NCBI GenBank assembly: GCA_947174495.1
Contig: CAMWJC010000001.1
Coordinates: 1 to 64,000, forward strand
DNA: 64,000 bases
Reading direction: 5' to 3'
Source of the DNA: an uncultured Lachnospiraceae bacterium
GTDB taxonomy: Bacteria > Bacillota > Clostridia > Lachnospirales > Lachnospiraceae
The notes beneath the pieces were generated by a model. The model searched no databases. It was not told where the DNA came from and saw nothing but the letters and a program-made list of their open reading frames with translations. Shown one piece after another: positions 37,415-46,192 of the stretch; positions within the stretch are counted from its first letter, which is position 1; each line of letters begins with the position of its first letter. The position numbers and the translations under genes are program-made.

Positions 37415-38532
37415 TCTACAAAGCTTATGATATATGAGGATTTGTTTTCGATTCCCGGTATATCCTGATTTACCGCATATTTCCACATTTTAAACTGATA
37501 GGGATAATCCGGAACCGGCGAAGCATCAAAGAGCCACACATCATAATCCTTCAAAAGCTTATCCGGAACAAGCTCTCCCAAGAGCCATGACTTATTTCCA
37601 TACAAAATCCCACGATAACCTTCGCTTTCCACAGCTCTGAGAAACGCCTCCGCAGCCTGCGTCTTTTGTTCCTCATTCAAAATATCGATCCGCGCCTTAT
37701 CATTTGCAATGTACTCCATATCAAAAGCAATAGGGTAGCTGACCTTATAAGGTGCCAGCGTTTGGATTACAAATTCTGCTTCCTCTGCTGCCTCCTTGAC
37801 ATCCAGCGCCTGTGAAAAAAAGGTTACTCCTACCTCTAAACCAGCTCCCTGCGCTTTGGCAATATTGTTTTCAAAGCTTTCATCCAATGTCAGTAATCCA
37901 GTCTCATACCCCCTGCTTCCTAGCCTCAGCATAACGAAATCAACTCCGTTACTGTGAAGTGCCTCAAAATCCACATTGCCACTGCTTTTGGACAAATCCA
38001 CACCCAGCCAAGAATTCTTTTCTCCGTCTACAAAATATTCCATCTTTCCGTTTGTGATTTTCAAGTTGGTAAGATCATAGGTAAACAGTGGAATTTTTTT
38101 GGAAATCTCAACCCATTTCGTAGTTCCATCCCGATAAGTGACCTGCGTATGCATTCCATCGGCTGCCAATTCCTCAACCGTCGGCTCATGAGACGGTGTA
38201 GGCGTAGGGCTTTCTGTCGGCTGCGCCTCCTCAATGATCAGAGTATTATCCTGATACATATTCCAAAAATCAAGATCCTCAGCCCGCAGTTTATTTTCTT
38301 TATACAATTGTTCAATATCCTTCTGCCCTTCTGCAAATTCAACGGTTTCCTGTTCAGACTCCGGCGTCGGTGTGGCTGCTGCCACATTTGGTCTCCTTCT
38401 GGGATTATTGCTCTCATGGTTGCTGATAAACACCACTGCAAGTATGATCACAATAAAAACAGACACCGCCAAGATCATATAAATGACAGGCGTTCCAGTA
38501 CCCCTCTCTTCATCCTCTCCCGGTAAGCGCAT
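37399..38532 (-). CDS. Membrane-anchored GH25 (lysozyme-type) muramidase
   Basis: The protein has one membrane segment at about 15-36, a Thr/Pro/Glu-rich extracellular stalk (PTESPTPTPSHEPT), then a GH25 domain from about residue 165. The catalytic signatures are WLGVDLSKSSGNVDF and IAFDMEYI (DxE). GH25 enzymes cleave MurNAc-GlcNAc bonds; an anchored form suits cell-wall remodelling. AAGGAAAAGG precedes the ATG. Its last 16 bases overlap the convergent AP2-type gene. Confidence 0.9.
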   Translation of the reverse strand: MRLPGEDEERGTGTPVIYMILAVSVFIVIILAVVFISNHESNNPRRRPNVAAATPTPESEQETVEFAEGQKDIEQLYKENKLRAEDLDFWNMYQDNTLIIEEAQPTESPTPTPSHEPTVEELAADGMHTQVTYRDGTTKWVEISKKIPLFTYDLTNLKITNGKMEYFVDGEKNSWLGVDLSKSSGNVDFEALHSNGVDFVMLRLGSRGYETGLLTLDESFENNIAKAQGAGLEVGVTFFSQALDVKEAAEEAEFVIQTLAPYKVSYPIAFDMEYIANDKARIDILNEEQKTQAAEAFLRAVESEGYRGILYGNKSWLLGELVPDKLLKDYDVWLFDASPVPDYPYQFKMWKYAVNQDIPGIENKSSYIISFVDYTRK

Positions 38533-38590
38533 ATATTTTAACCTTTTCCTTTAACTCGTTTTCTAACTGTGGATTAGTCTGCATAACATT

Positions 38591-39631
38591 CTACTGTACA
38601 CTGACCTTTCCTGCAAGCACATTTTCATAATCCTCAAGGTTTCTCGCAAGCAGCGCCGGTGTATCCAGTCCATACGGACATTTCGATTTACACTGATCAC
38701 AATGCAGGCAATCCTTGATTTTCATCATTCGCTCCTGTCCTTCCTTTGTGAGCCAGTTTTGAGACGGTGACCGGCGCAGCAACAGAGACATTCTGGCACA
38801 GTTATTGATCTCAATGCCTGCTGGACAAGGCATACAATATCCGCATCCTCTGCAAAATTCTCCTGCCAGTTCCTTTCGCTCCTTTTCAATCAATGCTCTG
38901 ATTTCTTCTGTCATAGTCGGCGGATTATCAATATATGATAAAAACTCATCCAGTTCTTTCTCTCTCTGCACACCCCAAATGGGCAATACATTATCAAATT
39001 CTGCCGCATGGGCATACGCCGCTGCAGAATTGGTAATGAGTCCTCCGGAAAGAGCTTTCATGGCAATAAATCCCATATCCGCTTTCAGGCATCCTTCCAC
39101 CAGAGCTTCTTCCTTTTCAGTTGCCAGATAGCAAAACGGAAACTGCAGCGTCTCATACAAGCCGCTGGAGATTGCTTCCTGTGCTACCGAAAGCCTGTGG
39201 TTGGTAATACCGATATGCCGGATTTTCCCTTCCTTTTTGGCTTCTAATGCTGCTTCATACAATCCGCTTCCATCTCCCGGTTTGGGACAAAAAGCAGGGT
39301 TATGAAACTGATAAATATCAATATAGTCTGTGCGAAGATCGGAAAGACTATTCTCAAGATCCTTGCGCATATCCTCACCGTTTGATGCAGTGGTTTTAGT
39401 TGCAATATAAAGAGAGTCCCGGATCTTATCAAATGCAAGTCCCAGCTTGTGTTCGCTGTCACTATATGCCCGCGCCGTATCAAAGAACCTGATACCTCCC
39501 TGATATGCCTTTTTTAAAAGGTGTACCGCCTCTTCATCGCTGATTCTCTGTATAGGCAATGCTCCGAATCCATTTTTATTCACAACGATTTCTGTACTTC
39601 CAAGCCGAACCAGCCTGCCATTCTCTTTCAT
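38591..39631 (-). CDS. Aldo/keto reductase with C-terminal 4Fe-4S domain
   Basis: The 346-residue protein starts with an aldo-keto reductase barrel (FDTARAYSDSEHKLG with the active-site Tyr/Asp, YIDIYQFHNP). It ends in two ferredoxin-type cysteine groups: CRGCGYCMPCPAGIEI and CLHCDQCKSKCPYGLD. The iron-sulfur part suggests electron input from ferredoxin, which fits its place 37 bases after rnfB at the end of the Rnf operon. The substrate is unknown. I chose the ATG at 39631 (MKENGRLVRLG), where the family normally begins. Confidence 0.9.
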   Translation of the reverse strand: MKENGRLVRLGSTEIVVNKNGFGALPIQRISDEEAVHLLKKAYQGGIRFFDTARAYSDSEHKLGLAFDKIRDSLYIATKTTASNGEDMRKDLENSLSDLRTDYIDIYQFHNPAFCPKPGDGSGLYEAALEAKKEGKIRHIGITNHRLSVAQEAISSGLYETLQFPFCYLATEKEEALVEGCLKADMGFIAMKALSGGLITNSAAAYAHAAEFDNVLPIWGVQREKELDEFLSYIDNPPTMTEEIRALIEKERKELAGEFCRGCGYCMPCPAGIEINNCARMSLLLRRSPSQNWLTKEGQERMMKIKDCLHCDQCKSKCPYGLDTPALLARNLEDYENVLAGKVSVQ

Positions 39632-39668
39632 ATCTGACCTGTCTCCCTTCTGCCTAACCATAAAATTT

Positions 39669-40466
39669 TTAATGTTCAATAATTGATTTTCTCGGACATT
39701 TTTCTACACAGGCACCGCATCCTTCACATTTCTCATAGTCGATTGCCGCATGGAAATCTGAAATTTCCACTGCCTGCGCAGGACAATTCTTCTTGCAAAG
39801 CTGACAACCGATGCAGCCCACCGTACAGTCTTTCATTGTAACCGGTCCCTTATCCTTAGAGCTGCATGCCACCGTATATTTTGCCTCATAGGGTATCAGC
39901 TCAATCAGATTCTTAGGACATACTGCCACACACTTACCACATGCTTTACACTTTTCTTTATCCACTACCGCCACCTGATCTACCACATGAATTGCATTAA
40001 AGGGACACGCCTGCACACAGCTTCCAAATCCCAGACAGCCGTAATTACAGCTTTTAGCACCACCATTTGGAACAAAAGACAGCATCCGGCAGTCCTCAAT
40101 CCCATAATATTCATAATCAAGGGTTACTTTTTCGCAATCGCCCTGGCACTTTACAAATGCCGTCATACGGGTTGTTTCACCGGCTTCCACGCCCATAATC
40201 CCGGCAATTACCTTGCCCACCGGCTCCCCGCCTACCGGGCAGGCATTTACCGCTGCTTCGCCTTTTGCGATTGCTGCCGCAAGGCCGCTACAGCCCGGGA
40301 ATCCGCATCCTCCACAATTATTACCGGGAAGCGCTGCCAGAACAGCCTCCTCCTTTTCGTCCACTTCTACCTTAAATTTAATTGCTGCAATTCCTAAGAA
40401 GATGCCGATAAACGCTCCTACACCTCCAACCACGAGCACAGCCATTAATACTCCTGATATATCCAT
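39669..40466 (-). CDS. rnfB: Rnf complex subunit B (iron-sulfur electron entry)
   Basis: RnfB accepts electrons from reduced ferredoxin. It has an N-terminal membrane helix at about 6-28, the 4Fe-4S motif CGGCGFPGCSG, and several ferredoxin clusters (CVQACPFNAI, CKACGKCVAVCPKNLI, CQLCKKNCPAQAV, CEGCGACVEKCPRKSI). The length of 265 residues is typical for clostridia. It follows rnfA in the order C-D-G-E-A-B. Confidence 0.97.
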   Translation of the reverse strand: MDISGVLMAVLVVGGVGAFIGIFLGIAAIKFKVEVDEKEEAVLAALPGNNCGGCGFPGCSGLAAAIAKGEAAVNACPVGGEPVGKVIAGIMGVEAGETTRMTAFVKCQGDCEKVTLDYEYYGIEDCRMLSFVPNGGAKSCNYGCLGFGSCVQACPFNAIHVVDQVAVVDKEKCKACGKCVAVCPKNLIELIPYEAKYTVACSSKDKGPVTMKDCTVGCIGCQLCKKNCPAQAVEISDFHAAIDYEKCEGCGACVEKCPRKSIIEH

Positions 40467-40507
40467 CTTTACACCCTGCCTTTCTTTCAGCCTGTAAATT
40501 GACGCTT

Positions 40508-41086
40508 TTAAAGCAGTCCCGAAAATCCGCAGAAAGCAATTGCCATAAGTCCTGCAGTGATCAGAACAATAGGCATTCCCTTAAAGGATTCCGGAATATC
40601 ATTGTACTCCATCTTTTCACGGATACCGGCAAGAATCACAATTGAAATGGTAAATCCCACTGCTGTGGCAAATCCGTTGACAATTCCGGTAAGTATTCCG
40701 TAATTTTTCTGGACATTTGTAAGTGCAACACCAAGCACTGCGCAGTTTGTCGTGATAAGAGGCAGATACACTCCAAGCGCCTGATATAGGGATTTCACAA
40801 ATTTCTTTAAAAACATTTCCACAAACTGTACCAATGCCGCAATTACCAGAATAAAGACGATTGTCTGCAGGTAAGTCAGATCAAAGGGCAGCAAAATATA
40901 CTTATAGATTGCACCCGCTACAGCCGAAGCAAGGGTAATAACAAAGATTACCGCTGTTCCCATTCCAGCAGCCGTTCCGGTCTTTTTGGATACCCCAAGG
41001 AACGGACATAAGCCCAAAAACTGGCTGAGTACAACATTGCTTACCAGTGAGGATGAAATCAGTATAATCAATAATTCTTTAATCAT
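40508..41086 (-). CDS. rnfA: Rnf complex subunit A
   Basis: A six-helix membrane subunit of 192 residues (MIKELLIILISSSLVSNVVLSQFLGLCPFLGVSK). LGLCPFLG contains one of the conserved RnfA cysteines, and TTNCAVLG the other. I chose the ATG at 41086 because GGAGG lies upstream and the family starts there; it overlaps the end of rnfE by 8 bases. Confidence 0.97.
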   Translation of the reverse strand: MIKELLIILISSSLVSNVVLSQFLGLCPFLGVSKKTGTAAGMGTAVIFVITLASAVAGAIYKYILLPFDLTYLQTIVFILVIAALVQFVEMFLKKFVKSLYQALGVYLPLITTNCAVLGVALTNVQKNYGILTGIVNGFATAVGFTISIVILAGIREKMEYNDIPESFKGMPIVLITAGLMAIAFCGFSGLL

Positions 41087-41882
41087 TGCCTTCTTCCTCC
41101 TTTTCTGTAGAATTCTCCTGCTCTTCAAGCAAATCTTCGTCATCACCTATTTCAATAATTTCAAGATCATCTGACTTATTTTGTTCTACGTTCACAATCC
41201 GCCTGCTGCATCCGGCGTCTGCACAATTCATGCAGTCAGAGTTACAGCCGGACTGTATTTTTGACATATCCTTACCCTTTTTCTCTCCTGCAATCTTTAC
41301 TTTATTCTGAATGGCTGTGAGCGCTGCCAAAACAAAGAATGCACCGGGTGCAAGGACAAAAATACTGCAAGGTACATAGCTTTCAGGCATAATGCCCATT
41401 CCAAACACCTCTCCTGCTCCCAACAGCTCTCTCACCGCACCAATAATGGTAAGTGCACAGGTAAATCCAAGCCCCATACCTATCCCATCAAATAAAGACA
41501 AAAGCGGTCCGTTCTTGGAAGCATATGCCTCTGCACGCCCCAAGATAATACAGTTAACAACAATAAGCGGTATATAAAGTCCCAGCGCCGCATAAAGGAA
41601 AGGAATATAAGCTTTTAAAAGCAGCTCCGCTACCGTAACAAACGAAGCAATGACTACAATAAATGCCGGAATTCTAACCTTATCGGGAATCACATTCCGC
41701 AGAAGAGAAATAAATAGATTACTCAGTGCAAGTACCACCATGGTGGTAAGTCCCATTCCCAGACCATTAATTGCCGAAGTGGTAACTGCCAAAGTCGGGC
41801 ACATACCGAGCATAAGTACAAATGTGGGATTTTCTTTTAGAATACCGTTAATCAGCCGTTCTGATATACTATTCTGCTTCAT
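41079..41882 (-). CDS. rnfE: Rnf complex subunit E with cysteine-rich C-terminal extension
   Basis: A six-helix membrane subunit paralogous to RnfA (NPTFVLMLGMCPTLAVTTSA; VVNCIILGRAEA). About 60 residues follow the last helix, longer than the usual RnfE. They hold a CxxxCxxCxxxxC cluster (GCNSDCMNCADAGCS) and then an acidic tail (DDEDLLEEQENSTEKEEE). The cysteines could bind a metal or iron-sulfur cluster. The ATG at 41882 is preceded by GGGAGG inside the end of rnfG. Confidence 0.95.
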   Translation of the reverse strand: MKQNSISERLINGILKENPTFVLMLGMCPTLAVTTSAINGLGMGLTTMVVLALSNLFISLLRNVIPDKVRIPAFIVVIASFVTVAELLLKAYIPFLYAALGLYIPLIVVNCIILGRAEAYASKNGPLLSLFDGIGMGLGFTCALTIIGAVRELLGAGEVFGMGIMPESYVPCSIFVLAPGAFFVLAALTAIQNKVKIAGEKKGKDMSKIQSGCNSDCMNCADAGCSRRIVNVEQNKSDDLEIIEIGDDEDLLEEQENSTEKEEEGND

Positions 41883-42492
41883 AGCTGCCACCTCCCAACT
41901 GTGTCTGGAAATAATACAGCCCGCCGTTTACGGCATTAGTAAACGCATTGGTTGTAATTGTTGCGCCACTGATCGCATCAATCTGGCTGTCTGAATCCGC
42001 TCCCTGCTTTGTATAGGTAAAGCTGGGAACCTTCTTACCGGCAAACTGAGGCTTTAAAACGCTTTCTGCCTTCATTCCAAGTCCTGCTGTCTCTGAAATA
42101 TCTAAAATTGAAATTCCGTTCAGGGTTCCATCTGCTGCAATCCCCATAGTAAATGTAATATCTCCGCCATATCCTTCGTGGCTGGTAACTGTCAGAACAT
42201 ATCCCAAAAGACTGCTGTCGGTGCCCAACGCTTTTAAGACATTTTTAATCTCCACTGCTCCAAGTCCGTTCTCACTCCATGCATCCTGCCAAATCGTGTC
42301 TTCCGGCCAGATCAGTTCTGCTTCCTCAAAATCAGCCGCTCCGGGAAATACTTCCTCATAAGCTTCCTTGGCTGCTTTCTCTTCTGCCAGCGCAATCGGT
42401 TCTTTGGTGATCTGATAGACAAATCCAAGCGCTAATCCTGCCACTAAGGTGATCAATAAAAGAATGGCAGCATCCTTTATCATATTTTTCAT
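41869..42492 (-). CDS. rnfG: Rnf complex subunit G (covalent FMN)
   Basis: The 207-residue protein has one N-terminal helix (AAILLLITLVAGLALGFVYQ) and an FMN-binding domain. The flavinylation motif SGATITTNA near the C-terminus carries the Thr that takes FMN through a phosphoester bond. It overlaps rnfD by 4 bases (ATGA) and rnfE by 14 bases. Confidence 0.97.
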   Translation of the reverse strand: MKNMIKDAAILLLITLVAGLALGFVYQITKEPIALAEEKAAKEAYEEVFPGAADFEEAELIWPEDTIWQDAWSENGLGAVEIKNVLKALGTDSSLLGYVLTVTSHEGYGGDITFTMGIAADGTLNGISILDISETAGLGMKAESVLKPQFAGKKVPSFTYTKQGADSDSQIDAISGATITTNAFTNAVNGGLYYFQTQLGGGSYEAE

Positions 42493-43421
42493 GCTCGTTT
42501 CCCTCTCTTTCCAAAAGCAATCGGCATGGTCACCTTTTCAATAAGCGGTACCAGAAGATTGCCTAAAATGATCGCATAGGAAACTCCCTCTGCCGAGGGT
42601 CCGTATATACGGAAGATTCCGGTCAAAAGTCCTAAGACTACTCCATACAGATATTGTCCTGCCCGGGTAACCGGTCTGGTCACATAATCTGTTGCCATAA
42701 AGAATGCTCCCAGCATTAAGCCTCCTCCTGCAAGATGAGCACTGATAAATGCAGGATCAAAGCCATGACCGCCAAACAGAATTACAAAAACAGTAAATGT
42801 CACTATGTAACTCCCTGGAATCTTCAGGTCAATGACACCTAGCAGGATCAAAAAGCACGCCCCGATCACGATTGCAATCATAGATGTCTCACCAATCGTT
42901 CCACTGGTCTTTCCTATCACCATATCCAGAATATTGACACTCTCCCCTGCTTTCAGTGATGCTAAAGGCGTTGCTCCCGAATAAGCATCACATTCAAAAT
43001 TACACATAATCGAGGTGTAAGAAATGAGGAGAAAACACCTTGCTCCCAGTGCAGGATTCATAAAATTCTGTCCCAAACCTCCGAACAGCATCTTGACCAC
43101 CAGAATTGCAAAAATACCTCCGATCACTCCGATCCACCAGGGAGCTGACGACGGAAGGTTCAGTGCAAGTAAAAGCCCGGTTACTACTGCCGAAAAATCT
43201 CCTATAGTCACTTTTTTATGCATAGCCTTTTCATAAATCAGCTCCGTAAGCACCGTAGATGCCACAGTAACTATAATTAAAATCAGTGCATCTATTCCAA
43301 AATTATAAATACCAAATCCCGCTGCAGGAAGCAGGGCAATTACCACCGCAAGCATAATATTGGCAGTGGTAACCTTAGATCTGATATGGGGATTGGATGA
43401 CACTTTCATCAAATCGCTCAT
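42489..43421 (-). CDS. rnfD: Rnf complex subunit D (membrane flavoprotein)
   Basis: A 310-residue multi-spanning subunit related to NqrB. The flavinylation motif is SGATPLASLK. Family stretches include FNPALGARCFLL-type (NFMNPALGARCFLLISY) and ATDYVTRPVTRAGQYLYGVVLG. It starts 12 bases after rnfC. Confidence 0.97.
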   Translation of the reverse strand: MSDLMKVSSNPHIRSKVTTANIMLAVVIALLPAAGFGIYNFGIDALILIIVTVASTVLTELIYEKAMHKKVTIGDFSAVVTGLLLALNLPSSAPWWIGVIGGIFAILVVKMLFGGLGQNFMNPALGARCFLLISYTSIMCNFECDAYSGATPLASLKAGESVNILDMVIGKTSGTIGETSMIAIVIGACFLILLGVIDLKIPGSYIVTFTVFVILFGGHGFDPAFISAHLAGGGLMLGAFFMATDYVTRPVTRAGQYLYGVVLGLLTGIFRIYGPSAEGVSYAIILGNLLVPLIEKVTMPIAFGKRGKRA

Positions 43422-43433
43422 GAATGTTTCCTC

Positions 43434-44750
43434 CTACTTTTTCTTCTTCGCAAGCTGCATCTTACGCATGGATTTGATCACCTGGGTAAGCGGTCTCTTT
43501 GCCGGACATATATAGCTACAGCAGCCGCATTCACAGCATTCCATGCCATTATTCTTGACAAAGGCTTCCTCATCATAATGCTCTGCATAATCTGCAAGCT
43601 TTCTGGGAACCACTCTTCCCGGACAAACTTCAACACATTTCCCACAGTTAATGCACGCCGTAGGCTCCATTGCCGCCACCTCATCCCTGGTCATACAAAG
43701 AAGCGCCGATGAAGTCTTGGTTGTAGGCACGTCCAGATCAAAAATGCCAAATCCCATCATAGGACCGCCGGAAACGATCTTTTCGGGCTTCTCCTTAAAG
43801 CCCCCCGCCTCCTCTACCAATTCATGATAATTAGTTCCGATTCTCACTTTAAAATTCTGAGGCTCGGCAATTGCATCTCCCGTTACCGTCACAATCCGGT
43901 GCATAAGCGGTCTGCCCTCCATCACTGCATGATAAATGGCAATTACCGTATCCACATTATTTACTACGCATCCGGCGTCTGCGGGAAGCATGGACGAGTT
44001 GATCGCCCGTCCCGTAGCCGCATAAATAAGCTGCCTCTCCGCACCTTGCGGATACTTGGTTTTCAGTGCTTTGACTGTTATTTTGCTCTCATCTTTCACC
44101 AAATGCTTCAGCCTCGTGATGCAATCTGGCTTATTATCTTCCACCGCAAGAATTCCTCTTGCATTTTTGAACAGACTTAAGGATACCTTAAGACCTCCAA
44201 CCAAATATTCCGGTTCCTCCAACATCTTCCGGTAATCGGAGGTAAGATAAGGTTCACATTCCGCACAATTCACAATAACATATTGAATCTTGTCCGGGTC
44301 CTTTGGAGAAAGCTTTACTGCCGCAGGAAAACCTGCTCCGCCCATTCCTACAACTCCGGCTTCCCTGATCATATCTATCTTTTCTTCCCGGGTGAGCTCC
44401 TCAAACGGCTTCACAGGCGGCCATTCCACCTCTTCATAAAGTCCGTCGTTTTCAATTACTATGCTCATCACATTATCACCGGTAACCACCCGCCTCGGTT
44501 CAATTGCTTTCACTGTTCCCGAGACTGAAGCATAGATGGGCGCCGAAACAAATCCGCCTGCTTCTGCGATCTTCTGTCCGGTCAGGACATGATCTCCCTT
44601 CTTCACTATGGGTTGTGCTGGTGCACCAATATGCTGTGAAAGCGGATACACCAAATCGCCTTTCGGAAAGACTTCCCTGATGGGTTTTCCCTTCGAAAGA
44701 TCCTTTCCGTCATACGGATGTATTCCTCCCGTAAAAGTTAATCTCGCCAT
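43434..44750 (-). CDS. rnfC: Rnf complex subunit C (NADH side)
   Basis: The 438-residue soluble subunit has an N-terminal biotinyl/lipoyl-like fold, a Complex I 51-kDa-type NADH/FMN domain (GMGGAGFPAAVKL, NCAECEPYLTSDYR), and two 4Fe-4S motifs (CINCGKCVEVCPGR, CCECGCCSYICPAKRP). It passes electrons to NAD. I chose the ATG at 44750 (MARLTFTGGIHPYDGK), with AAGGGG 7 bases ahead. It is the first gene of the rnf operon, which couples ferredoxin oxidation to Na+ or H+ export. Confidence 0.96.
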   Translation of the reverse strand: MARLTFTGGIHPYDGKDLSKGKPIREVFPKGDLVYPLSQHIGAPAQPIVKKGDHVLTGQKIAEAGGFVSAPIYASVSGTVKAIEPRRVVTGDNVMSIVIENDGLYEEVEWPPVKPFEELTREEKIDMIREAGVVGMGGAGFPAAVKLSPKDPDKIQYVIVNCAECEPYLTSDYRKMLEEPEYLVGGLKVSLSLFKNARGILAVEDNKPDCITRLKHLVKDESKITVKALKTKYPQGAERQLIYAATGRAINSSMLPADAGCVVNNVDTVIAIYHAVMEGRPLMHRIVTVTGDAIAEPQNFKVRIGTNYHELVEEAGGFKEKPEKIVSGGPMMGFGIFDLDVPTTKTSSALLCMTRDEVAAMEPTACINCGKCVEVCPGRVVPRKLADYAEHYDEEAFVKNNGMECCECGCCSYICPAKRPLTQVIKSMRKMQLAKKKK

Positions 44751-44830
44751 TGCCAGCCCCTTCTTTCCGTAAATTTCCATACAGGATAAAATTTATAATT
44801 ACCCTACTTAAATATACTATTTTTTTGTCG

Positions 44831-44848
44831 AAAATACTACAGTATTTT
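44831..44848. promoter_or_regulatory. 18-bp inverted repeat between rnfC and the YprB-like gene
   Basis: AAAATACT-AC-AGTATTTT lies in the short divergent gap, 81 bases from the rnfC ATG and 52 from the other start. It is a candidate operator for either gene; no regulator can be named. Confidence 0.5.
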
Positions 44849-44899
44849 TTAAAAATATGCTACACTAGTCAGTAGACTAAGAAAGGCATGGTTATCACT

Positions 44900-46003
44900 A
44901 TGAAAACTGAAGAGATTATACTTGGAAATTTTAAGCTGGAATACCCTCTCGAAAGACTTGCGCCGTTAAATCAGATCTTATTTCTGGACATTGAAACCAC
45001 CGGCTTTCTGGCAACAAGCTCTGCGCTCTATCTGATTGGATGTGCTTTTTATACAGAAGGCAACTGGATCATCCGCCAGTGGTTTGCACAGACTCCTGAT
45101 GAAGAACCGGAATTGCTGCAGGCATTTTTAAATTTTGCCGCCAACTATTCCTATCTGGTTCATTATAACGGAAATACTTTTGATCTTCCTTTTATCAAAC
45201 AAAAAGCAGATCAATATGGCATAAGATGCAACTTCAACTCCATGGAAGGTTTGGATATCTACCGCCGAATTTCTCCTTACAAAAATTTTCTGAAACTTTC
45301 CAACTGTAAATTGAAATCCGTGGAAACTTTCCTTGGTATTGCTCGTGATGATCCTTATACCGGTGAAGAAATGATACGGGCCTATCGGGATTATACCATT
45401 TCCCACGATTATAGCCTTTATCATGCACTCCTTTTGCATAATTCGGATGATTTGAAGGGGATGTTGGAGATTCTTCCAATCCTGTCTTACTATGATTTAT
45501 TTAACTCTCCCCTGAAAGCCCGCAAGGTTCAGGCAAACTATTATAATGACATTCACGGCATACCACGTAAAGAACTGGTTCTGCAGCTAGTATTTACCTC
45601 ACCCCTTCCCATATCTATCAATGCTATGAGCAGAGGCTGTTATTTTAAAGGAGAAGGACATGAAGGCACTTTGATCATTCCTATTTATGAAGAGGAATTA
45701 AAATACTTTTATGCCAACCATAAAAATTACTACTACCTTCCCACTGAAGATATGGCCATTCATAAATCAATCGCTTCCTTTGTAGATCGGGATTACCGGC
45801 AACAAGCCACCGCCTCAAACTGCTATACCCGCAAACTGTCGCTCTTTCTGCCTCAGTGGAAGGTTCTTGCAGAACCCTTCTTCAAGCGGGAATATCACAG
45901 CAAGGATTTGTTTTTTGAACTTACGGATGAGATTAAAAAGAATCGGGAATTGTTCTCCCAATATGCAGAACATGTACTTAATATGATGACGGTTCCGGAG
46001 TAA
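44900..46003 (+). CDS. YprB-like ribonuclease H-fold 3'-5' exonuclease
   Basis: The 367-residue protein has a DEDD exonuclease core: ILFLDIETTGFLATSSALYLIGCAFY (first Asp and Glu), LVHYNGNTFDLPFIKQKA (second Asp), and a later conserved Asp in HNSDDLKGM. B. subtilis YprB and relatives have this fold, with poorly known substrates. The C-terminal 130 residues have no domain I can name. The ATG at 44900 has AAAGG upstream; an ATG at 44888 is too close to that site. Confidence 0.88.
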   Translation: MKTEEIILGNFKLEYPLERLAPLNQILFLDIETTGFLATSSALYLIGCAFYTEGNWIIRQWFAQTPDEEPELLQAFLNFAANYSYLVHYNGNTFDLPFIKQKADQYGIRCNFNSMEGLDIYRRISPYKNFLKLSNCKLKSVETFLGIARDDPYTGEEMIRAYRDYTISHDYSLYHALLLHNSDDLKGMLEILPILSYYDLFNSPLKARKVQANYYNDIHGIPRKELVLQLVFTSPLPISINAMSRGCYFKGEGHEGTLIIPIYEEELKYFYANHKNYYYLPTEDMAIHKSIASFVDRDYRQQATASNCYTRKLSLFLPQWKVLAEPFFKREYHSKDLFFELTDEIKKNRELFSQYAEHVLNMMTVPE

Positions 46004-46017
46004 ATTAAGCGAAGAAA

Positions 46018-46080
46018 GCCCGTCAAATGACCATATAATGACCGTGCGGGCACGTGTCATTATATGGTCATTTGACGGGC
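46018..46080. repeat. Near-perfect 63-bp palindrome (hairpin)
   Basis: Arms 46018-46042 and 46056-46080 are exact 25-base inverted copies (GCCCGTCAAATGACC...). The loop folds further as CGTGC-GG-GCACG, leaving about 30 paired bases. It lies 15 bases after the stop of the YprB-like gene, between convergent genes. It could act as a terminator, but it has no T run and is unusually long, so a mobile palindromic repeat is also possible. Confidence 0.85.
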
Positions 46081-46101
46081 AAGACGGTATGAGCATGTAG
46101 A

Positions 46102-46172
46102 GCTATTGCTCGAAATGCGAATAGCGGCGGCGATTGCGAGAGTGCGCAGCACGAAGCAATCGGCTTTCGAGC
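46102..46172. repeat. Second inverted-repeat unit next to the 63-bp palindrome
   Basis: GCTCGAAA (46108-46115) is inverted as TTTCGAGC (46165-46172). A nested pair GCTATT/AATAGC lies at 46102-46107 and 46120-46125. The G+C-rich inside (CGGCGGCGATTGCGAGAG) contrasts with the A+T-rich gene that follows, so it looks inserted. Confidence 0.6.
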
Positions 46173-46192
46173 ATCAGTATCATTGCTTATTT

